From the NCBI RefSeq assembly GCF_001640805.2, contig NC_066844.1, positions 5,891,528 to 5,955,527 on the forward strand: a stretch of DNA of 64,000 nucleotides, written 5' to 3'. The position numbers were made by a program, and so were the translations under genes. Positions within the stretch are counted from its first letter, which is position 1, and every line of letters starts with the position of its first letter. Below, piece after piece: positions 11,801 through 26,400 of the stretch. The notes below the pieces were generated by a model that made no database searches, was not told the DNA's origin, and saw nothing but the letters and a program-made list of their open reading frames with translations. The stretch is from Lates calcarifer (Eukaryota; Chordata; Actinopteri; Centropomidae).

Positions 11801-14062
11801 CTGAGTGACACCATATTTCACAGCAGAGAGACATCAATCTAAGCAATAAATTGCGAGCGGGAACAGTCACCTGGCCAAGCATAAGCTGTGTGAAAGAAAC
11901 CTGGCTAATAACACAGGCTAGAGGATTTATAAGTACGCTTTCCATATTTCCCGAATCCCCGACAACCCACCGAGACCTGTTTAACAGATCAGTACATTTT
12001 AAATTTTGCAGTGGAAAATTCTGTAAAATGGGTCCCACATTTTTATAAGCAGCAGCTGAAGAGAACACGCATATGATCCAAAAAAGAGGCCGTACAAAGT
12101 GACATTCATCTATCCATCCAATCATGTTTAAGTGCTGTATGAGCACTGTGATGTTCATCTATGAGTGCGAGTGGAAATACCTGCAGCAAAGTTAGACAGG
12201 GATGTACAAATCACTTTTCATCACAGTGACAGCTTTTCAGATACCACCACTAATTGACTTGATGGAAATAATCATCACAACCCTCCCACGCTTTGCCTAC
12301 AAGCCATTAGTTAAAAGTGGATGATTAATAAAATGTACATAGCTCATGTAAGTGCATGAAGGAATCCTTTATTTCATGGATGTGTGGTCCCTGGCTTCAC
12401 ATGAGGGATTTTGTTCACTCTTACTCTCTTCTTTTTCATTTTCTTGGTCTCTTTCACTCCCTCTCCCTGCTCCTTGATTAGGCTTGGTAATGACAGAGCT
12501 AGGGGCCCTGTAGGAGCAGTATGACCATGATATGCTTGTACTGGTCCAAAAGACAAGATGTTCCCCCCAGCTTAAAATACACTCCACTGGAAGTGGGGGA
12601 GCAAAGGGACTCATTTCCCCCTCCTAATTTGTCCTACATGAGATGATGTCTGCGGTAGTCAAGGGAGCAGCTATCTCCATGCCAACAGTTTTGATTGGCA
12701 GCTCTGGCAAATTGTGGGTTAGTAGAGGAGGTGGGTGACACCAACTGAAAAGTGTGCAGGGAGATATAATTCAAGAAAAAGCACTTTGGAGAGGAGACTG
12801 ATAGGTGCCGTCTGGCTGTTTTTCAGCACCCCAAGAGTTCAACTTTAGTTTGAAAAGGAAATAGGAGTTTGTGCACACATCAGCGTCTATGCAAATTTGA
12901 GTGAAAGATGGGTTCCTCCTTTTATTGTGACGGCTTGTCCTTGTTTGGCTGATAAAAGGATTCACCCTCTATTTGATATCTAGTCAAACTTCATCCTCCC
13001 ACATAATATGTGCCAAGGCAAGTCATTAAAGTCTGATAAACAAATCCATTTTATGACCTATTCTACATCCTTTTAAAGAGCCTTTCATCCTCTGAAAGAT
13101 CCTTTAAAACCTGCTGTAAATTCCTGCACAGAGGCTCTGGATCCTTATCATTTGAAGTTTGGTGATAGGATTGAACTGTTGACCTGCAAGCAGTGCTGCC
13201 TCCTGGCAGAGCTGCATTTAGTTCAAAGACTAAAACACATCAATGAACAAAGCGTCCATCAGTGTTTAAGTCAGACAGGGAATCCTACACACTCATTTAT
13301 GGCAGCAAGTCCTAAAATTGTAAATGTTCAGGACAAGGCGGTGTGTAGAAAACTGTTTTAGAGAGTAGATCTTGACATATTTGAATCTGAGAGCTCTTAC
13401 TGGGAAGGAGATATAAGCCTGTGAAGTATATTTGTCAATGTGGTTTCAATATTTTCCAAGAAAAATCACAAATATTATAACTGGAGATATTCATGACCAC
13501 AAATACCCCCAAAATACCCCAAATACACAGGGATTGTTTTCTTATCAAAGGTCTGGTAAAGGATGCATTGTGAATGTAGAAAGTTTTTATTGTAACATGC
13601 AATTTGAATACTAACAGCCAGCGTCTGTAACAAAACATTTGTGAAGCCCACTATGTCCTGACAAATCAGTGATCCAATAAACTGCACAAGTTGGACTCTG
13701 ATGGAGGAATATTCACAAGGAAAGAAACTTAAACAGCATTGTACAGCTCCCTGCTGCAGTCCCACAGCTGTCTGCTAAACCAAGAATATTCATGGAAATG
13801 GAAATGACAAGAAAGCTCTTTCCACTTTTCTTATTTTACAGGGAAATATTCTCTTTCTATTACCACTTCAATATCTCCAAAGTGCAATGGATCAAATAAA
13901 AGATAACCACCATTATGTCCTTTTTTGTTCGAATAGACCAAAGATGAGAAGCAATATAACTCAGTGTGACCTCCAATAACACCAGTGATATCTAACCAGC
14001 AAATCATCACACAGAGAAAACACCTTTTAAGGTTTATGTGCTTGACACAGTGGAGCCGTCTT
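8873..14062. other. Intron 1 segment, no recognised gene
   Basis: Ordinary intronic DNA. The one clear structure is the GC-rich hairpin at 10758-10789; poly-T occurs near 10566. Confidence 0.6.
10758..10789. repeat. GC-rich perfect hairpin, 12-bp arms
   Basis: tgaggtggggct, 8-nt loop caaagttc, agccccacctca. The arms pair without mismatch. No following T-run and no neighbouring gene give it a known function. Confidence 0.85.
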
Positions 14063-14190
14063 ACAAATTTAGCTGTATTTAAGCCCTTAAAGCTCAACTT
14101 TCAGTTACTCCATTTGAACCAGACTTATATATTTAGCCATATTAAGCCCTTTAAAGCTTGAATTTCAGTTGCTCTATTTGAGACATATCA
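14063..14190. repeat. Diverged 64-bp tandem duplication
   Basis: tttagctgtatttaagccc...tttcagttactccatttga is followed 64 nt later by tttagccatattaagccc...tttcagttgctctatttga. Two head-to-tail copies with scattered differences. Confidence 0.75.
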
Positions 14191-17100
14191 ACACTGTTCA
14201 AAGATTTACCAACACCCCGCTGCTGCAAATGACAACTGAAGACCGCAGCATGAGCTTGACAAATTAGTTTTGCATGTCATCATATATCAAACAAATCTGT
14301 CTCAAAAAATGCCTGACACGCCATGCCTTCTTTTTTTTCCCTCAGGTTTGGTTTCTGTGTCAAGTACTAGGGGAGAGAGTTAAAAAGATCCTTCGACTTG
14401 CTTGTGTTTAATGATAAATGTGACTCATCTGGAGCTGTAAATATTTCATTGAATCAAAATAAACGAGCAGTTGCTCCTTGCTGCAAAACTGTGTGTATTT
14501 GTCTCCGGCTAAGTTATGATTACAAGCAATCACAGATGCGGACAAGGACTTGTGAGCCACACTTGTGAGGATATTTTGTTCTGAAATAATCAGCTTTCAG
14601 GGAAATCGAGCTGTAATGAAATTTACAGCAACTTCACTGGTGCAGTCAGGAAACTTGCAAAATTTTTAATTATAGCTACAATGATAGATCAGGTTTCTTG
14701 TCCCTCTCTTTCGATAGCTCATGTACTGTATACTACTGAATGTACAACTGCCTGTTGACCTTGCTCTAGACACACAGACACTCCTTCACATTGCCACGCT
14801 CATGCTATGACACATCCCTATTCATACACACCTCATTGTGTTGGCAGGCCATTATGAAGTGCATGTATTGTTTACTGTGTGGCTATGTGTATATGTTGTA
14901 TTACCTCGAACTAAAGTAAGTTTACATAGTTGTTTACAAGGTACTGATGAATTGCAGTGACTGCTGAGTGTTTTCCCAGGAGTGAAAATGAAAAATACAA
15001 TACGGTATTTACCGGTAACTTTATTTTGGCCTTGAGAATAAATGGCTGAATAATAAACACCAGTGTGTAATACATTGTGGGAGATGCAGTTGTGTCTGGT
15101 GCACCAGTTCTGTCAACACCACAAACAGAGGAGGACAGAAAGCATTTATTGGCTACGTGGAATGCTTTGTGGCTGTTGCTTCAATTGTGAATCACAAAAG
15201 TGATATCATCTTTCAGTGACATTTTATGATTGTAAATGTGAAAAACCTCCTGTTCGCACCTTTGTTTTTCTTTCAGTTGAGATACATCAGAAAAATCAGC
15301 GAGAAAATCAGTATATCTTTTTAATGAGAACTGCGATAAAATCTAAAATTGGCATGCTACTTATAAAGAATTCGACGTGTGTTCAAGCACATCTGCAGTA
15401 TGAACAGGCAGCAACTGAACATCATCTCATCTTTTCCAAGATTTCACCATTACTGTCATAATATGAGCAAAGAAAAACAACCCCGGAGTGCATTCTGTTA
15501 AACTGGCAATACATTTGATTGGTGACGCCTCCACAAAAAGATTCATCTGAGTCAATGCATAAATCAAACGGACCTCTGACATCCCAAAATGATTCAAATT
15601 AGTCATTCGACCATAACTAGTTTTCTCCTCTGTTTCCAGGTGTTACATTTCCTGCCGAAGTGTCAAGCTGAGGAATTTGAACAGTGTTATTGATGTGTGA
15701 GAGCATCCCAGGGTCAAACCAGGGGAGCTGATCTCATGCCAGTCGATACAGCCAGCCTGCCAAGAAAGTCAACACATCAGAGTTGTTTCTCTGTCTAGGC
15801 AGATATCGCAGCCCCTAAGCCCTTAACCCTCACACACCTCACAGGCAGACACACGCACACACACCACACACCAGCCCCTCCACCTCCCAGATGTCCTGCT
15901 AGTTAATCAATGGCGCGGTGTACTTAGCCAACATATTTTCTCACTTCTTCGGTCGCTTGATGTTAGGGGCAGAATAATACTTAAGACAAGAGGCTTTAAA
16001 TTATGCATGCGCATTAAAAAGCGATGAGGTAGGCACAGAAAAGGGAAGATGCTCTATGCGGTTCAGCAACTTTCAGTAAAATAGTGTCGTTACGGATGAT
16101 ACGGTATTATCATCAGAGGAGAGGGAGGCTAGATGTAGGGCTGTAATAATGTGTATTAATGGGTATCTTTACGTGTGTTTTACAACGCCTGCAGTCATGT
16201 AGGAATGGTGAAAGAGGAGTAATGATTTATTCTCACTTAGCACACCATAGACACTATGTCTGGACTCTTCTTTCTTAATTTATCTCCCTTTCTCATCTCT
16301 CCCTAGCCTCCCTCTCTTTCTCTCTCTTTCCTTTTTCCTCCATCACTCTCTCCCTTTCTCTTTCCTACTACCCACCTCCTCTCGCCTCCTTCATCCCATC
16401 TCCGCTTTACCTCATATGTTTCCTTCCTGCCACCCCGACATTACTTTATTACATCGACAAGACGCCCCATTTTCGTCCCCTGTGCTCTGTGACCCGGGGA
16501 GGAGGCAAGCATACCTCCTAAGAGCCGTGACTGTTTAACTATCGCCACCGCTGTCCATCCCCACCCTGCCTCTCATGATGGGGACCACACATTTCACTGC
16601 AGAACAAGGCTGGGGGAGTTAGGTGGGGGGGATCACACAGGAGGTAAGGCACATTGGTGGATTCCAGGCCTGTGAGCTAGCTCCTCTCCCTCTGGCTTTG
16701 GAAGAGTTATGGTGGGGTCACGACCCCCCAGAGGTCTATAAAGCAGAGAATGGGAGGCAGTGGAAGGCAGTGCCTCAGCCATATGCCTGCCTGCCTGGCT
16801 GCTGCACTACTGGGACCATTACTGCATCCAATCACACAGACACAGAGCAACAGGCCTCAGAATAACCCAAATATCACTTACAGTACAGGCACCCCTAAAG
16901 CCCCTGCAATCAACATCCTCTTAATCACCGAATGCACGGCACAGTGGAAATTGTGTTGGCGAACCATTAAGGCACCTTAAGGACCTTCTGTTAGTCAAAC
17001 TAACATACACTGGGAGATATTGGATACCACTGGAGCACAAACAGAGAGCTAATGGTTTCATGGCGGTCAACTGAGAATGAGCTGAAGACAGAAACCAAAT

Positions 17101-20100
17101 GAGAGTAGGAAGAGAAAAAGTGAGAGGGAGAGAAAAGATAGAAGAGACTCAAGCAAAGCAGGACAGCACTGCTGCACAGACTCTGTTTATGTGACGGGGA
17201 GAAAAAAAAAACAGACTTATTTCCATGACCTGTGTCTGTCCTCACAGCCTTAAAGGCTGTATCCCTCATCACCAAATCAGGGCCAGAAGCAGCAAATGAA
17301 ACTGTTTAAAGTGTATTTTTAAAGAAAGTCTCCGCGGACAAAACGAGGTCATTTACCATTTTATTAGAGTGACAAGAAGTTCAATTACTGAGTGCACAAG
17401 AACACAATGATAAATGTTATGAATCATATTAAATTATAATAATTAACTTGAGTACTTGTTTAACAAAATCATAACACCTTTACAAGCAGGCTCATCAATA
17501 TTTTATGAGTAGGGCACTCTGCAGCAAAACTGTACTCTGTGTCTTTGAGAATATGTCATATACACACAAATCTATATTTCCAGGGAGGCGGCGACTTGTT
17601 GGTCAGAGGCAGCAATCAAAAAAGTTTTGAGTGGTACTGGGGTTCAGTGTGTTTCTCAAGGGTACTTTAGTACTTTGCCTAAATGTAAGGTCAACATGGA
17701 CAAATAAATAGTAACAGACATTGGGAGGAAAGTGAATGATAGGCACAATAAGAACCAAAGAATTCCTGAATCACCCTCTTTGGCCTTAAAATCCAAATAT
17801 AATCTCACACAACAAAAGTCTGAGTGTGCCAGGCCAGCTCTGACTAAACTTAAGATACCTGGCTTTTAAAATATGAATTTCCCATTATTAGGATGCTGTC
17901 CTGTGCAGTAAGAGGCATAACAAGTTGCCCCAGTCTATCTGTCATGTGGCATTATGTCAGGAACAGGAAGGTGTAGACCAGACTTAGCTTTTCTCCCATA
18001 AACTCAGATAAATGTTTGCATTACAACCTGCAAGGTAAACAAACAGTGTCTGGCTCAAGTTAAGTCCAAAGATGCTTTGTGGTTCTCTGTGGAATGCAAA
18101 GTCCTTCTTTGCTCTGAAGCAGCGAGCCCTCGGTCTGTTTGTTTTGTAGCCATTACAGCCACTTAGCCTGACAGAGCACTCTGTTTCCCTTATCTCCAGA
18201 ACAGCTAAAACGCATAAGTGTTTTCAGCGTCTGTTCGACCTTGGGTTTAACTCCTATCACTGTGTTTACTCGTGACACAGATCAAAGACAGATTGCTTTT
18301 GAGCGAGTGGTCTTAAAAGAAAAAAAAGGAGCGGCAAACTTCTGTCTGTGCATGACTTTATGGTTTCATTCCAATGGGGAAAAGACAAAAGGCATATTTC
18401 AGCACCGGGGGTCGCCTCTGACATGTGAGCACAGGAGGAAGATGTCCAAACAGAACTTGTGGAGAGTAATGGCAACAGATAGTGCTGCCCAGTAGAGGGA
18501 GGAGAGAGAAGAATATTTGTCTGTTTGAGTGATCTGCCTGGCGTGGCTCAAAGTCGAAAAGCAAAAGCCTTGTCAACGTCCTAGAGCAGCTGCTTGCTGC
18601 TATGGTAACTGGCCAGCAGGGCGCTGAGGTGTGATGGGCAGCATGTCATTAACAGCGAGGGATGACTCCATTCCCCCTCAGTCAAGATAAGACTGCCCTG
18701 TAGGAGCAACGGAGGGAGTCGTAAAGGAAGCTGGTTATCAGAAAGGAGATAAACCTGTTGAGCTACACGTTCACGGGCAGTGCTGTCTCACCATGCAGGT
18801 ATTCAAGGCTCCATAACTCCACAGAAGAGTTTGATTTCCTTTCTAAACAATGCCATCTGGGCTGCATTACAGTCAACAGCAAAAGCTAAATCTGAGGTTG
18901 TTCCACCTGGTTTTGTTTTGGCTGTAGTGTTAAAACTAAAATCAAATCTGCAGTTCAAAACAAAAAAACTTCCAACACTGGGTCTATTCTTCTCCTAAAG
19001 CACAGACAGTTTATTGAAACGTATGACGAACTTGTTTTGCTCTCGGTCACCAGCAACAAATTGTATCTGAAAGCGCCGTACTTCATCTGTTTAGCTAATA
19101 AAGTTATTCCATAACGGTTTCACTCAAAAACAGTCTTGTTCTTAGGAAATGACTAGACATTACTGAGGGGATTTTTGTAAGGCCAACAACCTAGGCAGAT
19201 AAAAGGGAATATGCAGAAAATCAGACGGCGTCACACAAGTTAAATAGTTATGTTTCAGACTGAAATATGTGGAAGGGCATTTCTAAGGCCTTTGAAAGTA
19301 GAGATCTTCACAGGTTGTCAACGCCTACATGCCATGAAATATATGTTCATGTATGTAGTGAGTGTTCCAAGTATGTGCATAATGGTGTGTTACTCAGCTT
19401 CAAGGGTATTATAAACTAGGTTCAGGAATCTGTTCTTTCAGAGTATCACATAGCTTCATCAAGGAATGGGAATATTATTTAAACTCAACTATCAACAATT
19501 TTGTTTGACAATTTGAGTCGGCAGAGACAGTTACTCTGTGGGTTTTGATTTGAGTTTGAAAAGCCATTTGTGTGTGAAAGAGCAGGAGACAGGATGTGTG
19601 TATGCACCCATGTCTTTTCACTCTGGAAACTTTTTAAATGGGATCTTACAAAGCCGCCTGATAGAAAGGCATCAACAGGTGGCAGAGAGGAACACTGAAG
19701 ACAGGCACAAAAGTGAAACAATAATGCTGCCAGGAGAGAGTCTTGAAAACCTTACAGAACGAGTGCAGACATGGGAACTGAAAGAAAAAAAATGATAGAT
19801 ACACATAGATAGATGGAGTGAAGGATTGAGCCAGCTGAAGCACAGAGGGACTGATTCACAGGCGTGGTGAGCGGTTGGCATGCTAATCAAGCCTGTATGT
19901 GGTTGCAGGCAGGGTGAGAAGCGGGTGCATGAAGGGCCTTCACAGGCAGTCATTTGCCAGCATTCAGCTCCCATCAATATCAGGACCGATTAATGAGGGA
20001 CTAGAGGGGAGAGCAGGGAGAGGGCAGAGAGGACTGGAGGGAGGGGGGCAACGGCCAGGTGTCGGAGGAGGCACAGAATGGGAATAAAGAGGGCGCGGGC

Positions 20101-21282
20101 AGTGATCCGCGAGGAATTCCAGCCGGGCGGCAACAAGAGTGGTGGGGGGTGGCTGCTAGTCGTGCACTGCAAAAAATGATCATTAAAAGTTGCACTTGGT
20201 TCTATTTTTCTTTTTTTTTTTTAAACAAACTCATATCATATCAGTTCAAATCGTAAAATGAAGCAGCAACACAAAATAGCGAAACAAGCCATAACTGAGT
20301 CAACAAAGAGCTGTTTCTCCTGAATAAAATGCTGTGTTATGCACATACAAATTTACTATGAACATTCCTTCTTCTTAACAGCAGTGTTTGGTAAAAGCGA
20401 TCACAGACTGGCTGGGTTGGCAAAAGTATTGTACTATGACATCATGTCACATGATATCTGGGGATTGAAGTTGAAATTTTGGAGGACTATGAACCTGTGA
20501 AATTGCCAGGTGCAGTTTTAACAAGTCAATCAATCAAGTACTCCAACACAAAGCTTAAAAAAACATGTACATCTTTAAATAGTGTTCAGTGTTGAGTTAA
20601 AAACAAAGAATTTTTACTTGTGTTCTGTTTTGGTCAACAATTTTATCAAATCAAATAATGCTGTCAGCAGAAAACTCTGTTTCTTCCAAGAAAATGTAAT
20701 TTAAGCAAATCTTTGGATAAAATGGACAGATGAAGCCTCAGGTAGCAAAGAGGCAGTCTTTTATTGGTTCTAGGAAAAATAAAGAGTGTATCAGATGATG
20801 TGACAGATTAAGGTTTTTTGTGCAGTGTGGAAGATACTGATAGAAAGGCATAAGATAAAAGAAGGGGAAGTAAGGCTTAATGTGCGAGTGTGCGAGTGTC
20901 TGTGTGAGGCCCTTTAATGTTTTGGGAGAGCGGTATAAAGGCTAAAATCATGTTTAGACCTTGAATGGCGCGCCTCCCCCAGAGGAAAAGGTCCCGGTAT
21001 AGATGACAAAGGGTCGTGTTCTTTTAGGCATCTGCAGTTTCCGAGGTTGTGTTTTATTGTCGGTCATGCCTGTTGTGCACGTGGGTGGCCACGCATTGGA
21101 AGCGTGCACTTAGAGTTATGGGTGGACTGTGTATATGCATTTACACATATAGGTGTATGCATGAGTGAATGTGTATGTGGGTTTAGTGCATGTGTCTGTG
21201 TGCTGAGTTGATGTGTGTGTGCCTGAGTAGACTTGTATGTGTGTTGGCACAACAGCAAGGCATTAGCGCAAAGTGGTTTAGC
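14191..21282. other. Intron 1 segment, no recognised gene
   Basis: Contains a pyrimidine-rich tract at 16266-16415, a CA-rich patch at 15826-15880, and small GC-rich purine tracts near 20010-20050. Around 21060-21230 the DNA is a decayed (TG)n. No coding exon seen. Confidence 0.6.
16266..16415. repeat. Polypyrimidine tract
   Basis: About 150 nt of nearly pure C/T with ctctctttc-type units. Confidence 0.8.
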
Positions 21283-21286
21283 ATGT

Positions 21287-21322
<36 letters not shown>
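21283..21322. repeat. (TG)n(GA)n compound microsatellite
   Basis: About fourteen TG units pass directly into six GA units. It produces false His-Thr repeats in minus-strand ORFs. Confidence 0.95.
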
Positions 21323-22808
21323 ACTGTGGGCCCTGGAGAGCAGGGATTTCGGGGGGAACCGCGAGGGGGAGGGACAGCCCCAGAGTCATCGTCCCCCCCT
21401 TCATCCCTTTGCTCATGACTCGCCAGGTCATGTGACCACTGGTTCTCACAGGGGACAGTCGGAAACAAGAGGGCAGCGTGTTAGGGCCGCATGCCTGTTT
21501 CATTGTTTGTGCGGGGTGCCTCACTGCTGAATACAGACAAATCAATCCTGAAACATCAGCATCAACCCATGAGCGCAAACTGGACTGGAAGAGGCAGGAC
21601 AGAGGCAGCACTGTGCAGACTGTTTCTCTGGGAACTGACTCAACAGCAGTGGAGAGTATTTCCTCCTCATTTATCTGTCTGTATGCCTCCTCTGTCTCTG
21701 GCTCTTCATTTGTCTGTTTCTGTTGTCTGTTTCTCATGGCAGAGACAGAAAGGAAAGCATGTCTCCCTCTGTCTTTCTTTGTCTCTCCCAACAGTTCTGT
21801 ATTCGCTCAGAGCAGGTTGTAAATCCAACAACGACTATAGGTGCTACATGTAAAAAAAAATGCCAAATGGGGGTGTAGGAATACAAAGTGCTAATTTGAT
21901 ATCCTCCAGTTATATCTCTGGTCAGACGCCCAGCACTTGAATTCCTTCCCTGACTAAGTGTAAGAAAGCAAGAGAGCAGTATATCAAGACATGCAGTATT
22001 ACCAAGGGTAGCATTAAAAACCTTGTGATATGTTATTAAAGGTAAATGTTAACCAAGCAGAGACACTGCGAAAACACTCTGATTTAAAAGCCACCAGTCA
22101 AAGCAGTTGGGGAAGAGAAGCATCCACCTTCGGTGGAAGGTGCACACAAGGCTCTATGTGGACATCTACATACCCAACAATTTGTTGTGTCTGCCATGAA
22201 CCTGAAAGAGAACAGAATTAAAGCCTCAGAGCCTCCACTGGAGTCAGTGTATCAGTGCCTCGTTCAACAGGGCAATGAGGTGATAGTTATTAAGGAATAA
22301 TGTCACTCATTTTCTCTCAAAGCCACACAGCCATCAGGGATCCAAAGAGATCTGCCGATTGCAAGACCACTTCTCCGACCAAATTGGCTTACCAGATGAA
22401 ACATGTATTCTGTGGTTTTTACTACGATTAAGAATCCACAGAATAATCTGAAACCTTTGCTACTGAGACGCACTCAACCAGCCAAACCAGTGACAGCAAA
22501 CTCTTTCATATTTTGAAATACCGCAAGTTAAAAGATATCATAGATCAGTCTAGACTGGCCTTGTGATTCCCCAACAATGGCCTCTGATTTCTCCGGAGAG
22601 TTGCCGGGTTGCGATGGTGGTTATCGCAAGGTCACTTTCAACCATCAGCTAAATTAAAGAAAATAAATAGGGGGATTCTGGCACAACTCCTTTGGAAATA
22701 AATGCCTCCGCAGCTGTGAGAAAACCGCAAGACACAAAGGTCGCCTTGATTTCCAGACAGCTCAATGATTCCCAAGGGTGGGGACTGGGCATGGTGAGGA
22801 CAGTGGTA

Positions 22809-22841
22809 GGGAGGGAAGGAGGGGTGGGAATGAAGGGAGGG
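22809..22841 (+). other. G-quadruplex motif
   Basis: GGG-A-GGG-AAGGA-GGGG-T-GGG with loops of 1, 5 and 1 nt, followed by two more GGG runs. Confidence 0.8.
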
Positions 22842-22919
22842 ACTGACGGCACGTCTCTGACAAGTCCTCTGTGGCACCGGGTGCCTCTCTCTCCCCGGTG
22901 ACCTGAGAGAGTGTTAGGG

Positions 22920-23110
22920 CCTTCACTGAATAACCAGCCCCATCCGCCACATTCAGACGAGGGCTAAAAGGTTAATTGAACCTCTGTGCTGCGCCTTCCT
23001 CTGTGTAATTTACTGTGATTAATGCATGGAGGTTACTGTCAGACTCATTTACTAATTGTCCAAAGCAGTACGTAATTAACCACATCTGCAAAAATGTGTC
23101 TAGAACTGCA
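22920..23110. promoter_or_regulatory. Candidate conserved non-coding element
   Basis: High-complexity block with TAAT/AATTA cores (ggttaattga, gtaatttactgtgattaatg, cgtaattaacc) and no repeats. Conservation untested. Confidence 0.22.
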
Positions 23111-23413
23111 TGGGCTCTGCAGAACACTAAGGCTGTGTCTGGGCAGCTATGTGCCACTTGGTCAGATTACAACTATTTCAAAACATCAGCGCTCTTGTTA
23201 CACTGTCAGCCTGACTGAAAAGACTAATACACAACAATTGCTCATGAGCTCTTCTGTAAAAACCTGCCTCAGTTAAATCTGCCATTACTTATTAAAGTCT
23301 TTCAAACTGCTTTAGTTTTGATTTTTTGAGGACAAAGACTCCTCTAGCAATAAGAATCAGGGTTGCTCACTGTGAAGAAGACTTCAGAGAATTAGCACCT
23401 CATCATTCCAAGA

Positions 23414-23439
23414 CCCCCCACCCCCCACCCTCCCTTCCC
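23414..23439 (-). other. G-quadruplex motif on the minus (transcribed-sense) strand
   Basis: Plus strand has C6-A-C6-A-C3-T-C3-TT-C3, so the intron 1 sense strand carries five G runs with one- or two-base loops. Confidence 0.85.
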
Positions 23440-26400
23440 TGCCAAACCTCCTCACAGAAGTTTCCTCCTGAAACTACTGACTGGTCTGTCATGCAAAACT
23501 TTTCATCAAGAGAAAAACTGAAGTCAAAGAGATCCCAGTGTACGCTCTTATAATGTGTTCCTGACTAACAATGTGATATCCAAGGTAAACTTTTCAAGTA
23601 GTCTTTTTTTTCCCCTGTCAAACTCAACCCATCTGGCTCTGTTCCCTGTGTCAATTATTTCTGGAGATCCTTTTAGCCAGACCGTCAGACGGCTCTTGTA
23701 TGCAAAGCATGCAGCTCTCTAAAGTGAGAGTGCCATGTAGGTAGCTAAACTCCTGCTTGTGTGTTATCTTTCTTTTGCTTTCCTTTTGTTATTCAAATGC
23801 TTGAAAAGTTACAGGGAACAAATTTTTTGTGGATTGCTTTCCTTGAGATAGCTGCAAATAAATACCAGAAATTACAAATATAATGTCATAGTCTATAAGC
23901 CACAGCTCTTGAGGGGCTTAAAATTTAATGGAGCCTCCTTTTTTTGATGATATGGATGGCCAAATTCCCCTGACGACGTGCTGCCACAGCTTATCTCTAA
24001 GAGAGAGTGTGTGTGCGCATTAATTTTGCTGTGTATTCTCTCTACTGGGGTGTGTGCCTGCATACGTTGAGCACATTCTGCCAGCCCAGTACTGTGACCT
24101 TGTGTCCCTGTGTGTGTGACTGTGTGTGTGTATTCAGCACTCAGGGTGCCTGACCAGTTCTCTCACTCTTTCTCGATAATGGGTGTATATACATTTTAAT
24201 CTTGGATTACTCGGCCAACTCAGAGGAGGGCTTTCTGTCATGCACGGCACATGCAGACAGCCATTACAACGCCCTGAAGCTGAGTAACAAAGTCATTACT
24301 GTGCACTTTCTCCCGTTTTAGCCCCGCTAACTTGAGGAATCAACAAATACAAAACCATCAGGATGGAACTGAGACAAATCCGGGGTTTTATGAGAGATCC
24401 TCACTGCGCACAAAAGGATACAGAAATATAATTTCAACCAAACTCAAAGTTGTTCCTTTGAATAGTGAAGGACAATGCTGGCTCTCATTCCCTAAAAAAC
24501 CATCCAAAATTTTGATGAGTACACAAACTGACAATGATTACATTTATATCAATTAAAAACCACTTTCACCCTTAAGCTTTAATAAGATTTCCAATGTCAT
24601 GTTTAAACAACAGCCTCCACATTTTCTAAGGGCATCGTTTAGAACTAATTACAGCAAAGTCAAACTTGCCTGCCATTAATTGTTATTTATGAGGGTGAAT
24701 TAATTTTCAGAAAGTTGAGGGCTACTTTGAAATGTACACTGACCTTGGCAATAGGACACAACACAGTAATGCATTCACACCTTTGGCAGATTTTATGCAA
24801 ACGAACAGCAAACTGAATATTTGATCAGGTTTTTCCTCACCAAGGTTACATGGTTGGAGGTTTTCCCTGTGACTCTTTTATTCTGTATTCTTTGTAGACA
24901 CTCCTATTATCCGCCAGGACCAGACAAGACAGAGTCTATGCCTTTATATAGCAAAAAGTATCATATAGGATTTGAAACATTCAGTAACCTGACAAAGTCT
25001 TAACATTTAGGCTGTTTTCCACGTTCACGGTTGTCAGTGACATCCAGCCTTGGTGAATCTAAGAGCAAATGTGGTCAGCTCCTGAGGGAGTACACAGAGA
25101 AATGAGGGATTGTGGGTTGTAATTAATTTACTGCAAGATTACACTGGATAATGCCCGTATCATTACAAAATTAGGTTGACAGTGGTCTTGGTGTAGATAG
25201 TGTCAGGCACATGTCAATACACACCAGAATGTGCGTTTGTATGTGTTTGTGGAGGCTATTACGGCCCTTGAGACCCTCCCTAAGTGGGAAATGGTGTTTA
25301 ATTATACACAAGCAGATGTACACATGGGCAAATAGCCCGCATAACTCACTGAGACAAAACAGCTTGAGCATGATGCTGGAGACCCATTGTTTCATCTGAG
25401 TGCACGTTAGTCTTGAGTTTAAAATGAGATACTGAGAATTAAGTGGTTCCGCTCCACTAGCATCAAAATAAAGCTCAGCAAGGAGGTTTTTTTTTTCATT
25501 GTTGTTGTTTTTACAAGTTTATGAGGAATACAGTACATTGCCTGAACATTTGTTTAAATCTGAATGAAGCTTCAAGAAATGGAAAAAAGGAAGATGATTG
25601 GAGAGCTTCTTTAGCAAAGAAAAACATCAAAATGTCTATAAAACTACTGCAATATAATCCTGGTTTTAGAATAGCATCATTTATACTCAGTGTATCTGTG
25701 CAGTTTTGCTGAAATATTGTTAAACAAACCATCTGATGAAATCCTCTCATACAGCTTTGATGCTTTGAAATTGGCCACTGAACACAACCACATTATTTCT
25801 AATGGATCAAAGCATCTTGGGAATTAAATATTTCTTATTTATCTTCTCTAAATTCAAAAGTCATTTGTTTTATCTTCTGAAAGTTTGCAGTCAAGCAGCA
25901 AGGAATAACCCGGCTCTCTATCATTATGGCAGTTTTAACTGTTTCTTCCTTTTTAGGTACAACGAAGCAGAAACGTGCTCTGAGAGATACATCCTACATG
26001 AAAATTTGCACATTGCTTGGTCTGAAACATCACAGCCCGTCCCTGCTGCTCTAACATGGACAAAAAGTTTTCAAGAGGAGCCTCCGGAAAACTTGAAAGC
26101 ATCCCTACACTCTGTCCTTTCTTTCACTCTTTCCCTGTCTTTTGATTTGCATTTGCACAAAGGCAGTCAAAATGCAAAAATGCTTGACCATTCCACAGGC
26201 GTTCTCCCTCTGCATAAACTTCTCGGTTGCCCCTTTGTCCGATTAATACCTTCATGTCTTTCAGCACCCCCCCACATCGCCATCCCAGACAAGCCTTAGT
26301 CCTCATTATACACAGCTTCCACTCTAGTTCCCAAGATTAGGCAAATGAGCTCCTAGGCGCAGTCTATAGACAGCACCGGACCCCACTCCCTTTTCAAAAT

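Noticed and set aside
21183..21791. Longest ORF of the window, 202 codons on the minus strand
   Set aside because: Its C-terminal part is His-Thr repeats from a (TG)n microsatellite and the rest has no domain or splice context.
25802..26299. 165-codon plus-strand ORF
   Set aside because: AT-rich, no recognisable domain, no supporting splice sites; a chance ORF in a long intron.
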